Assembly: GCF_003569915.1 (NCBI RefSeq)
Contig: NZ_KZ984439.1
Coordinates: forward strand, 124,001 to 188,000
Reading direction: 5' to 3'
Length of the DNA: 64,000 nt
From: Comamonas testosteroni
GTDB lineage: Bacteria > Pseudomonadota > Gammaproteobacteria > Burkholderiales > Burkholderiaceae_C
A model generated the notes under the pieces. That model saw only the letters and a program-made list of their open reading frames with translations, had not been told where the DNA came from and did not search any database. Below are positions 20,703 to 28,975 of this stretch, one piece after another (within the stretch, counting starts at the first letter, position 1; each line of letters opens with the position of its first letter). Both the position numbers and the translations under genes were made by a program.

Positions 20703-21752
20703 TTAGAAGTCGTATTGCAGCGCCAGATTCTTCAACAAGGTGCTGCCGCCGTTGTTGTGGTCCATGCGCTGATCGGCAGCCACCCAGCCTCGCTGCGTGA
20801 AGATATGGCCGATGCGTGACATCACCAGCGTAAAACGCCAGGCGGAAAACACATCGTAGTAGGGCAGATGCTCGGCGCTGTGGCCGCTGGCAGCTTCCCA
20901 GTGGGCAATGCTTTCCTCGCGGCTGGGCAGGCCTGCGAGTCTGGGCAGGCCAAAGCCGGTGCACAGAGACTCGTCCAGCATCAGCCACCAGGACAGATCG
21001 TCCACGGGGTTGGCAATCGCGGGGCGCTCCCAGTCCAGCATGCCGCTGAGCTGGCCGTTTTTGAACACGCAGTTGCCCATCTTGGCATCGCCCCAGCTCA
21101 GGGCCTCGGGCTCGTTGCGCGGCTGATGGCGCTGCAGCCATTGCAGGCCACGGTGCAGCCATTCATAGTGCTGGCCCGAGATCGATTCGCTCCAGCTCAG
21201 CATGTGCTCGTAGTAAGCCAGTTGCTGTTGCAAGGGCGTGGTGCCTGCAGGCGGCAGCAGGAAGGAAAAGCCCAAGGCCTTCCAGTCCAGCTTTGACAGT
21301 TGGGCAAAACCGTCAATGCCCGCAAACCAGTGCCGGCGGATGGAGGCGGTGTCAAGGTCGTGCAGCCAGCCTTCCAGGTGATAGAGCGGATTTTCTGCAG
21401 GCACCTGGCCTTCGAGCCGTCCCATGATGAAAAACGGCGCGCCGAGCACCTCGGGGTTCAGCTCCAGGCCGTAGAGCCGGGGCACGGGCAGGCCCGAGTT
21501 CTGCAGCAGCTCCATGGTGCGGTACTGCAGCCGCACATCGCAGTCCGGATAGACCGCCGCCGTCTTGGGCTGGATGCGCACCACCATGTCCAGCGGGTCC
21601 GAGCCGTCAGGTTGGCTGAAAGTCGCCAGCAGTGTGATGTTGGAATATCCGCCCGAAGAGGACTTGAGTTGCGTGACGGTGCTGCGCGGTGCGCCTTGGG
21701 CAGTCAGCCACTGGCTCAGTCGCTGGGCAATCTGGTTCATGTCTTGGAGCAT
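20703..21752 (-). CDS. APH-like phosphotransferase family protein
   Basis: 349 residues of the aminoglycoside-phosphotransferase/ACAD10-like kinase fold. N-terminal lobe: S-S-G-G-Y-S-N-I-T nucleotide loop and V-V-R-I-Q-P (Lys/Arg position). Hinge: F-F-I-M-G-R-L-E-G. The catalytic loop reads S-W-G-D-A-K-M-G-N-C, where the usual H-G-D is W-G-D, followed by the metal-binding M-L-D-W-E. Members of this subgroup often sit beside acyl-CoA metabolism genes and probably phosphorylate small hydroxylated substrates, not antibiotics. It lies directly downstream of the lipocalin-like gene on the same strand, suggesting a two-gene unit. Confidence 0.85.
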   Translation of the reverse strand: MLQDMNQIAQRLSQWLTAQGAPRSTVTQLKSSSGGYSNITLLATFSQPDGSDPLDMVVRIQPKTAAVYPDCDVRLQYRTMELLQNSGLPVPRLYGLELNPEVLGAPFFIMGRLEGQVPAENPLYHLEGWLHDLDTASIRRHWFAGIDGFAQLSKLDWKALGFSFLLPPAGTTPLQQQLAYYEHMLSWSESISGQHYEWLHRGLQWLQRHQPRNEPEALSWGDAKMGNCVFKNGQLSGMLDWERPAIANPVDDLSWWLMLDESLCTGFGLPRLAGLPSREESIAHWEAASGHSAEHLPYYDVFSAWRFTLVMSRIGHIFTQRGWVAADQRMDHNNGGSTLLKNLALQYDF

Positions 21753-21786
21753 GGGAGGCCTTTAAGTGCGTGTGAGGTTGTCCATA

Positions 21787-22878
21787 TCAGAAGCGCAGCG
21801 CAGCAAAGCCCGACGGTGCGTGTTCGCCCAGCAGCATCTGCTCCAGCGTGGCCTGGCCGGTGCGTGGTGCTTCGTCACCGATGAAGAGCTGGGCCGTGCA
21901 CATGGCGTGGCGATGCACATTGGCAAAGTCGTTCAGATCCCAGTCGCGGGTTTCCACACTCTCGTAATGGGTGGCCATGGCGCCGTGGTACATGCCGTGG
22001 TTCCAACTGGCGTGGTTGTAGCCTTCGCCTTGCTTGGGCACGATTTCGCCGCTGATCAGATGGGCGCGCACAGGGCGACCATCGGGCAGCTTGCCAAAGA
22101 GCTGCAGCTCGCTCATCTGCTGGGTGCCGGTGCGGTAGCGAGGCTCGAAGCGCACGTCGTAGAGATGGTGCTGCTGCTGGTCCTTGAGCGACACCAGCAC
22201 GGCGCTGCGGTTCCAGCCATTGCCACGTGCATCGTCATTGGTGTGAAAGAACATCAGATGCTCTTCAAAATGCATGGGCACCCAGAGCCAGTACCACTGC
22301 GTAGGGCCGGCATCGGGCACGGGCTGCGTGTCGCGGGCGCCTAGCGGGCGCACGCCCCAGGAACGGTCACGCGTGCCACGCCACTGGGCCACGGGATAGC
22401 GCTGCTCGGCCAGGCGAATTTCTCCTTCCCACAGGCCGCTTTGCGTCATGCGGGTCAGATCGAGAATCGTGCGCGGGCCGGCCCGATGCGTGAAGCGCGG
22501 CTCCTCGATGGCCGGGTGAAGCGCGTTGAACGTCAGATCGGCGTGCAGTCCATGCGCAGCATCGTCCACCAGCAGGCGCAGGCGCTGCAAGGGCTTTTGT
22601 ATTTCCAAACGGATGGGGCCGACCTGCAGGTCCATGCGCTCGCTGTGCAAATGCCTGGAAGCAAATGAGCGATGCTGAACGCTGCCGATCTGCACCATGA
22701 AATGCGCGTCCATCAGATCGAGATGCGGATACACGCCCAGCGCGGCCCCGATCTTGATGTGCTGGTCGGGGCTGTAGCCCTGAAAGTAGTAGCGGTCGTA
22801 GAAGTTGCGGTCCGAGCCTGCGGTGGCCACGGGTTCGGGCAACTGGTGAATCGGGTAGTCATCGGCTTGGGTGAGCAT
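21787..22878 (-). CDS. Lipocalin-like protein, DUF7064/DUF7065-like (copy A)
   Basis: 363 residues from ATG 22878; a GTG at 22998 in the same frame would add 40 atypical residues. No signal peptide. The chain starts D-D-Y-P-I-H-Q-L-P-E-P and carries W-R-G-T-R-D-R-S-W-G-V-R-P-L in the middle and N-H-G-M-Y-H-G near the end. The layout of two beta-rich halves resembles hydroxyneurosporene-synthase/lipocalin-like proteins of the DUF7064/7065 type. It shares the R-D-x-S-W-G-x-R-P and x-Y-H-G motifs with the divergently transcribed gene at 23103. The next gene on its strand is the APH-like kinase. The reaction, if any, is unknown. Confidence 0.72.
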   Translation of the reverse strand: MLTQADDYPIHQLPEPVATAGSDRNFYDRYYFQGYSPDQHIKIGAALGVYPHLDLMDAHFMVQIGSVQHRSFASRHLHSERMDLQVGPIRLEIQKPLQRLRLLVDDAAHGLHADLTFNALHPAIEEPRFTHRAGPRTILDLTRMTQSGLWEGEIRLAEQRYPVAQWRGTRDRSWGVRPLGARDTQPVPDAGPTQWYWLWVPMHFEEHLMFFHTNDDARGNGWNRSAVLVSLKDQQQHHLYDVRFEPRYRTGTQQMSELQLFGKLPDGRPVRAHLISGEIVPKQGEGYNHASWNHGMYHGAMATHYESVETRDWDLNDFANVHRHAMCTAQLFIGDEAPRTGQATLEQMLLGEHAPSGFAALRF

Positions 22879-23102
22879 GGGCAGTGATCCGGAAAAAAGG
22901 CCTGAAAGCCACCCGGCTGGGCCGGGGGCAGCGTCTGCCGAACGGCAGAGATTGCGGTGTTCAGCGTTGAGCTTGGACGAGGAAAGGGGTTGCGTCACTC
23001 AGGGCTGTGCTTAGTCTGAAGAGACGATGAGTGCGCACGGAGGCCGCCGCGATGATGCGCAGCACCCAGACCGTGTTGACGCAAGCAAGAGAGGAACAGG
23101 CA

Positions 23103-24230
23103 ATGAGTGCAAGCATCGGGCCGTTGCTGGCTGCTGACGAGTTTTTCAATCACCAGATCGTGGAGACGCATGCCAGCGTTCTGCAGTCCGATCTGTCGTG
23201 GACCGAGAAGGTCTGCGGCATGATCTGTGCGCCCGATGGCAGCCTGTCCATCAATTTCGGGCTGGGCAAGTATGTGAACCGCAATGTGGTCGATGCCTAT
23301 GGCGGCTGCAGCCGTGGCGTGGAGCAGTGGACGGTGCGCGCCAGCCGCTCGCTGTCCAGCGCGCCCAACGATGTGAACGCCGGGCCTTTGCACTACGAGG
23401 TGCTGGAGCCGCTCAAGCGCGTGCGGGTCAGCCTGCGCGCCAACGAGATTCAGCCGCTGAGCTACGAGCTGGAGCTGACCGGCGAGTTGCCCTGCGTGGT
23501 GGAGGAGCGCGAAGACCGGCGCATGATGACGGGCTACCGGCGCAGCGCCGATCAGATTCGCTATCACCAGATTGGCCGTGCCGATGGCTGGATCGAACTG
23601 GAGGGCCGGCGCATCGATGTGAGCGACTGGGTGATGACGCGCGACCACTCCTGGGGGCTGCGGCCTGCGGTGGGCAGCCCGGCGCCCGATATCCAGCCCG
23701 ACCCCATGGATGCACTGGCGCCGAAGATCTTTGCCTTGTGGAGCCCTGTGCGCTTCAAGGCCGCGGATGGTCGCTGCTGGGGCTTTTTCCAGTATCTGCT
23801 GCGCTATGCGGGTCAAGGCTGGAGCCATGAGCGGCTGCAAGGCGGCTTTGAGTATGCCGACGGCCGCCGCGTCGCGCTGCAGCGCATCGAGCCGCAGCTA
23901 AAGTTCGACCCCGTCAACCAGCGTTTGCTTGGCGGCAGCTTGCAGGTGGTGCTGGCCGATGGCAGCACGCGTGAGCTACGTGTGCAGGTGCTGGGTGATA
24001 CGGGCTTTCATCTGGGCGCGGGCCTCTACCACGGCTTTGATGGCAAACATCACGGCCAGTGGCGCGGAGAGCTGCATCTGGAAGGTGAATACTTTGCCGA
24101 CTGCAGCAGCGCCGAAAGCGTGGCCCGCCTCAACCAGTTTCGTGACTGCCTGATTGCGCTGCACGACGATGTGGAGGGGGCCACAGGGATTGGTAACTGC
24201 CAGACCTGGGTGCATGGGCTGCAAGCCTGA
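23103..24230 (+). CDS. Lipocalin-like protein, DUF7064/DUF7065-like (copy B)
   Basis: 375 residues from ATG 23103, preceded by AGAGGAA at a good distance; upstream in-frame starts lack this. It is a distant paralogue of copy A across the 225-bp divergent gap: M-T-R-D-H-S-W-G-L-R-P and G-A-G-L-Y-H-G-F-D-G match the copy A motifs in the same order. The protein appears cytoplasmic and beta-rich. Both copies plus the adjacent kinase and the solute-binding protein suggest an accessory uptake or modification pathway for a hydrophobic compound, but that is inference from neighbourhood alone. Confidence 0.72.
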   Translation: MSASIGPLLAADEFFNHQIVETHASVLQSDLSWTEKVCGMICAPDGSLSINFGLGKYVNRNVVDAYGGCSRGVEQWTVRASRSLSSAPNDVNAGPLHYEVLEPLKRVRVSLRANEIQPLSYELELTGELPCVVEEREDRRMMTGYRRSADQIRYHQIGRADGWIELEGRRIDVSDWVMTRDHSWGLRPAVGSPAPDIQPDPMDALAPKIFALWSPVRFKAADGRCWGFFQYLLRYAGQGWSHERLQGGFEYADGRRVALQRIEPQLKFDPVNQRLLGGSLQVVLADGSTRELRVQVLGDTGFHLGAGLYHGFDGKHHGQWRGELHLEGEYFADCSSAESVARLNQFRDCLIALHDDVEGATGIGNCQTWVHGLQA

Positions 24231-24281
24231 AGTCACTCCCGGCAGTTTGCCTGGAGTGGTGACTCAGTGGGCTCAGTGGGC

Positions 24282-25205
24282 TCAGTCCCCAACCTTGTCG
24301 GTGGGAAAGCGCAGCGATTCGCGCAGCAGATAGGGCATGGGCCACTGCAGATTGATGCCGTTCGGCGCAATCGGCTTCTGGAACCAGTGGTTGTACAGCT
24401 CCTGCAGCTCGCCGCTGCGAATCAGGCGCAGCATTTCCTGGTTCACCACCTTTTTGAAGGCGGCATCTCCCTTGGGCAGCACGATGGCGTAGGGCTCCAC
24501 CGTCATGGCTTTGCCCACGATGGCGTATTTGGCGGGCTCCTTGGACTGGGCGCGCAGCCCGGCCAGCAGCACATCGTCCATCGCAAACGCGGCGGCCTTG
24601 TTCTCGGCCACGGCGTTGAAGCCTTCCTGATGGTCCTTGACAGGCGTGATCTGCATCTTGAGCACACGTTCGGCGTTGATGCGATTGAGCTCGTTCAGAC
24701 TGGTCGTGCCTTGTGTGGACACCACCACCTTGCCCGCCAGGTCTTCCATGGTCTTGACCTGACTCGCGGCCGGCACCAAGAGGCGCACGGAGGCGACGTA
24801 GTGCGGGATCGTGAAGTCCACCAGCTTGCGTCGCTCGGCATTGTTGGTGGTGGAGCCGCACTCCAGCGAGGCCTTGCCTTCGGCGATGGCCGCCAGACGC
24901 GAGGCCGAGGTGACGGGCAGATACTCGATGGGCAGCGCAGGCATTTGCAGCTGCACGCGCACAGCTTCGGCGATTTTGCGGCACAGGTCCACGGCATAGC
25001 CTACGGGTTGCTTTTTGGCGTCCCAATAGGAAAAAGGGATGGAGGACTCACGGTGGGCAATGACGATGCGCCCGGCGGACTTGATTTTTTCCAGCTCCGC
25101 GGCCTGGGTCTGCAAGGCAGTAAAGCCCGCCAGCACGGCAACTGCCGCGCTGAGGCCGGTGACGGTTTTGCGCAGGGTGCGCAAGGATGGGACTGCGGTC
25201 AGCAT
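24282..25205 (-). CDS. Amino-acid ABC transporter periplasmic binding protein
   Basis: 307 residues from ATG 25205, chosen because AAGGAG lies 6 bp upstream. A signal peptide ends near A-L-Q-T-Q-A-A-E-L. The mature part is a family-3 solute-binding protein: S-S-I-P-F-S-Y-W-D, G-Y-A-V-D-L-C-R-K-I, L-E-C-G-S-T-T-N-N and the D-D-V-L-L-A-G hinge, closest in style to glutamate/aspartate-binding GltI. No permease or ATPase genes are adjacent, so it is an orphan binding protein that must share a transporter encoded elsewhere. The 51 bp separating it from the convergent lipocalin-like gene hold no clear terminator. Confidence 0.9.
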   Translation of the reverse strand: MLTAVPSLRTLRKTVTGLSAAVAVLAGFTALQTQAAELEKIKSAGRIVIAHRESSIPFSYWDAKKQPVGYAVDLCRKIAEAVRVQLQMPALPIEYLPVTSASRLAAIAEGKASLECGSTTNNAERRKLVDFTIPHYVASVRLLVPAASQVKTMEDLAGKVVVSTQGTTSLNELNRINAERVLKMQITPVKDHQEGFNAVAENKAAAFAMDDVLLAGLRAQSKEPAKYAIVGKAMTVEPYAIVLPKGDAAFKKVVNQEMLRLIRSGELQELYNHWFQKPIAPNGINLQWPMPYLLRESLRFPTDKVGD

Positions 25206-25402
25206 GTGTACTCCTTGGACCGTCACTCGCGGCAGGGCTGGATCGCAACGTACTGCAGGGCGGTCATGCCTTCTATGATGTACCGAAATGTACTCAGCTT
25301 TGAAGGCCGCTCGGATGTCGGTGATTTGAATTCACACAAATTGACGCATGCCGCGGCGGCTGTGCAACAAATGAGCGCAGCGCTGCACCATCTCGGGGCG
25401 AA

Positions 25403-25777
25403 TCAGCTGCGGATATAGATCCAGCCGTCAGCCTGCATGCGCGCCAGCGCCTCAACCGCGCCCATGGGCAGAACCTGCACGTTGGCTGGTGCGCTCAGGC
25501 CATTGTTCTTGAGGGTGTTGGGGCACAGCAGCACGCGCGGCAGTGCGGCTTCCATGGCCTCGGGCGCATCGACCACGGCCTGCACGGCCTGGGCGTTGGC
25601 GATGATCCAGACCTCGGCCTCGGGCTGGGCGGCGGTCAGGTTCTTGAAGTTGCCGCGTGCACGCAGCAGTGCCTGCGCCGTGGGCGCATGCAGGGCGATG
25701 CGGGTCTGGGCGGGCAGGGCGGGCAGGGCGGGCAGCAGGGTGTTCCAGTCGGTGGTGCTCATGGTCATGTTCGGCAA
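25403..25777 (-). CDS. DsrE-like hypothetical protein
   Basis: 124 residues. The alternation of short strands and helices, with A-E-V-W-I-I-A-N-A-Q-A-V, R-V-L-L-C-P-N-T-L and a terminal A-D-G-W-I-Y-I-R-S, resembles DsrE/YchN-like sulfur-relay folds. The single Cys sits at the position used by some DsrE-like proteins. Start uncertain among three nearby ATGs (MPNM, MTM, MST). It follows the dsbG gene on the same strand with a dispersed intergenic repeat between them. Confidence 0.6.
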   Translation of the reverse strand: MPNMTMSTTDWNTLLPALPALPAQTRIALHAPTAQALLRARGNFKNLTAAQPEAEVWIIANAQAVQAVVDAPEAMEAALPRVLLCPNTLKNNGLSAPANVQVLPMGAVEALARMQADGWIYIRS

Positions 25778-25804
25778 GGGTGCAGATTTGCTATGCAGAT
25801 CATA

Positions 25805-25845
25805 GCTGTCAGTCTATGAATTGCGTGGACTTTAAGCCTATTTGA
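25805..25845 (+). repeat. Dispersed 41-bp intergenic repeat, copy 1
   Basis: AT-rich 41-bp unit beginning GCTGTCAGTCTATG and ending CCTATTTGA. It aligns over its full length with the units at 32656, 39356 and 41537, and its end overlaps the stop codon of dsbG. Similar short elements are frequent between genes in Comamonadaceae. Confidence 0.6.
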
Positions 25846-26677
25846 CTGGTTTTTTATCCATGACGCTATCGAGCAGGCCCGGTGGCATGCCGGTGCGGAT
25901 CTGTACCAGCCCTTGTGCATTTTTCCAGACGGTGGCCGGCGTGGCGCGCAGGCCCATGGCGTTCATCAGCGACAGATTATTGGCCAGCGCATCGCGTGCA
26001 GACAGCGGAATGCGTGTCAGCGCTGCAATGCCCAGCGTGTCCGGGCTTTTGCCATGGGCGTCGGCATAGGCCTGGGCGTGGCTGGCCAGCGCCTGCTCGG
26101 GCGAGGGCGCATGCAAGATGGCGGCCGCCTTGCCTTCGCTGTTGGGGCGCAGCACGGCGACCAGAATATGGCGCAGCTGCAGCTGGCCGGACTGCACCAG
26201 CGGACGGGCCTCGCGCCAGAGCTGGTTGCAATAGGGGCAGTTGGGGTCGGTAAACACATAGGCGATCTGCGGCGCATCGGGTTTGCCGTCGCCAATCCAG
26301 TGCGTGCGCTCCAGGTCGGCCCAGGTCTGCTGGCCCATGGGCTTTTGCACGGCGCTGTGCAGCGCCTTGGCGTTCACGTCCTTGCCCTGCGCGTCGATCA
26401 CCGTGCCGATCACCCAGTGCTTGCCGTCGGGCAGGCGGTAGATGGGAATGGGCTGCTGCTCGCGGTAGGCGGCCCAGGCCTTGAGTCCGCCCGAGGATGG
26501 CATGGGGCCGACGACCGTCAGGCCTTGCTCGGCCAGAAACTGCTCGGACGGCAGATCGTTGGCACCGGCCCAGGCCAGGGTGGCGGCGGCAATGCTGGCA
26601 CCGGCGACCAGAGCCAGAGATGCGGTGGCGATCAGCGCAGTGCGGCGCCTGGAGGGATTGCTCAGCGGGGCTGACAT
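25838..26677 (-). CDS. dsbG: Thiol:disulfide interchange protein DsbG
   Basis: 279 residues from ATG 26677; longer upstream readings run into the preceding gene in another frame. A signal or anchor helix (about 12-33) is followed by an N-terminal dimerisation domain and a thioredoxin fold with active site D-P-N-C-P-Y-C-N and a cis-Pro loop (L-R-A-T-P-A-T-V-W). It is a periplasmic disulfide isomerase/reductase protecting single cysteines. It lies 28 bp downstream of an nDsbD/TlpA fusion on the same strand, which probably supplies its electrons. Confidence 0.9.
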   Translation of the reverse strand: MSAPLSNPSRRRTALIATASLALVAGASIAAATLAWAGANDLPSEQFLAEQGLTVVGPMPSSGGLKAWAAYREQQPIPIYRLPDGKHWVIGTVIDAQGKDVNAKALHSAVQKPMGQQTWADLERTHWIGDGKPDAPQIAYVFTDPNCPYCNQLWREARPLVQSGQLQLRHILVAVLRPNSEGKAAAILHAPSPEQALASHAQAYADAHGKSPDTLGIAALTRIPLSARDALANNLSLMNAMGLRATPATVWKNAQGLVQIRTGMPPGLLDSVMDKKPVK

Positions 26678-26705
26678 GGCAATGAAAGCACTTTCTCTTC
26701 TTGTT

Positions 26706-28109
26706 TTAAGGGGCTGGCAGAGGCGAAATGCCCGCCAGGTGTTCGGCCAGGCTGGCGCGCGAGAGCTCACCCATGCGGGTGCTGCGCAGTCGGCCCTGGC
26801 CGTCATAGAAATAGGTACTGGGCAGACCGCGCTGGCGCCAGTGCTGGCTGGCTTGCTGCTGCGGGTCCAACAGCACCTGGTCGGGCGGCAGCTGCATGGT
26901 TTGCAGATAGCGCAGCACGGCTTGCGCGTCCTCGCCCTGATTGATCCAGACAAAGCGCACGCCGGGGTGCTCCTTCTGGGCCTGCGCCAGCACCGGCATC
27001 TCGCGGCGGCAGTGCGGGCACCAGGTGGCCCAGAGGTTGATGACCAGCGGCTGGCCCTGATAGCTGCGCAGATCGACGGTCTGTGCCGAAGCGTTGACCA
27101 GTGACAGCGCCGGTAAAGGCTGTTTTTGCGGCTCAGTCCAGGTTCGTAATGCGTGGGCAGCTATCAAAATCAAAGCGCCAGCCGCCAGCGCCTGTAGCGT
27201 GCCGCGGCGCAGCAAGGTCTGGCCGCGACTGCGCCAGAGCGCCCAGCCCAGCGCGGCCAGCAGACCGGCCCAGAGGTTAAAGCCGCCATCGCGAATATCG
27301 ATGATCTGCAGCAGCCCTGCGGGAAGCGGCTCCAGATATTCCCGCCACCACCACCCCACATAGGTCAGGCGCGCAGCCAGCAGCCCCAGCAGCGTGGCGC
27401 GCAGCAGCAAGGCCTCGACCGGCTGGCCGCTGCGCAGTTGCTGGCGTCTGGCCCACCACTGGCTCAGAAACAGCGCGAGAAAGACCGCCAAGGCCATGGT
27501 GGGCAGGGCCAGCGGCCCGATCAGCACACTGGGCGGCAAGGCCAGCGATTGCTGCCAGCCGGGTTCAGAAGATGGGGCCGAAGTGAGTGAAGTTGTACCT
27601 TGCGCAGACTCCAGCCCCAGCTGCTGTGCACTGATGGTTTGCGTCTGCGGTGGGTAGCAAACCCCCACTTGGGCGCAGCCCTGCCATTGCAGCTGCAGCG
27701 GCCATTGCTCGGCCTTTGGCGGCAGCGGCGCCTGCACGCTCAGCGTCTGGTGAAAGACCTGCACGGTGCCAAAGAAAGCGTCGCTCAGCGTTTCGCCAGC
27801 GGGAATTTCCAGCGCCAAGGGCTGACCCTGTGCATCGCTGAGCTTGAGCTGATCACGGTAGAGGTAGTAGCCGGGCGCAATCGTCCAGCGCAGTTGCAGT
27901 AGCTGCTGCTGGTTTGCCCCTGTTTTGATAGCGCTCTGCCCAAGTGATTCAAGGACAAAGGCCTGGTCTGATGCCAAAACTTCATCGCCGTGGTTGAGCA
28001 GGCTGCTGGAGCTCAGGCCCGGCACTTGCAGCGGCTCGGCGGCACCGGCCAGCCCCGTCAGCAGGGATGCGGACAGCAGGGCGGCAGCAGCGAGGCGCGG
28101 AAGGAGCAT
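26706..28109 (-). CDS. nDsbD / Lgt-like membrane / TlpA thioredoxin fusion
   Basis: 467 residues from ATG 28109 (signal peptide L-P-R-L-A-A-A-A-L-L). Part 1, about 30-170: DsbD alpha domain with its redox pair C-A-Q-V-G-V-C-Y-P-P. Part 2, about 200-320: four to five membrane helices resembling the first half of prolipoprotein diacylglyceryl transferase (L-L-A-A-R-L-T-Y-V-G, I-D-I-R-D-G-G-F-N-L-W-A-G) instead of the usual DsbD beta domain. Part 3, about 335-467: TlpA-like thioredoxin domain with W-A-T-W-C-P-H-C-R-R-E. It probably passes reducing power to the neighbouring DsbG, but the missing CcdA/DsbD core cysteines leave the electron route across the membrane unclear. Confidence 0.85.
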   Translation of the reverse strand: MLLPRLAAAALLSASLLTGLAGAAEPLQVPGLSSSSLLNHGDEVLASDQAFVLESLGQSAIKTGANQQQLLQLRWTIAPGYYLYRDQLKLSDAQGQPLALEIPAGETLSDAFFGTVQVFHQTLSVQAPLPPKAEQWPLQLQWQGCAQVGVCYPPQTQTISAQQLGLESAQGTTSLTSAPSSEPGWQQSLALPPSVLIGPLALPTMALAVFLALFLSQWWARRQQLRSGQPVEALLLRATLLGLLAARLTYVGWWWREYLEPLPAGLLQIIDIRDGGFNLWAGLLAALGWALWRSRGQTLLRRGTLQALAAGALILIAAHALRTWTEPQKQPLPALSLVNASAQTVDLRSYQGQPLVINLWATWCPHCRREMPVLAQAQKEHPGVRFVWINQGEDAQAVLRYLQTMQLPPDQVLLDPQQQASQHWRQRGLPSTYFYDGQGRLRSTRMGELSRASLAEHLAGISPLPAP

Positions 28110-28291
28110 GGAGGAGGGAGCGTAAAAACCGATCAAATGACTCGCCAATCTTGGGTGCAAGGGATTAAGCAGGAGTTAACGCTGAAAAAAGATAAATCTG
28201 CGATGCTTGGGCGTTTTTCGAATAGGTAGAAAGAGCGGCGGCAACGAGATGGCAACTGTGCCGATCTGTGTCTAAGTTCAGGGATAAGACG

Positions 28292-28975
28292 ATGCACGTG
28301 CTGTTGGTGGAAGATAACGCTCTGGTGGCCAGCGGGGTCAAGGCGGGCCTGCAACTGCAGGGCTTCGGGGTCGATGTGGTGGGCTCGGCGGCGCAGGCCG
28401 ACGCGGCGCTCAGGACCTCGCACTTCGATGTGTGCGTGCTCGATCTGGGTCTGCCCGACGAAGATGGCCTGCACCTGCTGGCGCGCTGGCGCAGCCAGGG
28501 GCTGGAGCTGCCCGTGCTGGTGCTGACGGCGCGTGACGCCGTGGGCCAGCGTATCGAGGGCTTGCAGACCGGGGCCGATGACTACCTGGTCAAGCCTTTT
28601 GATCTGCATGAATTGGCCGCGCGCCTGCATGCGCTGCTGCGCCGTGCGGCGGGCCGCTCGGTGGACTGGATCGTGCTGGGCGATGTGCAGCTCGATCTGG
28701 CCGCTGGCCGTGCCCAGCGCGAAGGCCAGAGCGTTGACCTGTCGCGCCGCGAATGGGCGCTGCTGCGGGCGTTGCTGTAGTCGCCGGGCCGGGTGCTGAG
28801 CCTGGAGCATCTGCGTGACAGCCTCTATGGCTACAGCCAGGATGTGGAGAGCAACGCAGTGAATGTGCATGTGCACCATCTGCGCCGCAAGCTGGGCTCG
28901 GACATGGTCGAGACGGTGCGCGGCGTGGGCTTCAGGCTGGGGCGCACGCCAGGCTCGGCAGCGGAATCGCACTGA
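28292..28975 (+). pseudogene. OmpR/QseB-type response regulator with in-frame amber codon
   Basis: From ATG 28292 the frame encodes a receiver domain (V-E-D-N acidic pocket, D-L-G-L-P-D-E-D-G phospho-Asp, V-L-T-A-R, K-P-F) and the start of a PhoB/OmpR winged helix. It is stopped by TAG at 28778-28780. Reading through, the same frame gives S-P-G-R-V-L-S-L-E-H-L-R-D-S-L-Y and the rest of the DNA-binding domain to TGA 28973-28975. Most relatives have Gln at the stop position, so a single C-to-T change (CAG to TAG) explains it. Without suppression the product lacks a working DNA-binding domain. The stop overlaps the kinase ATG by one base. Confidence 0.88.
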
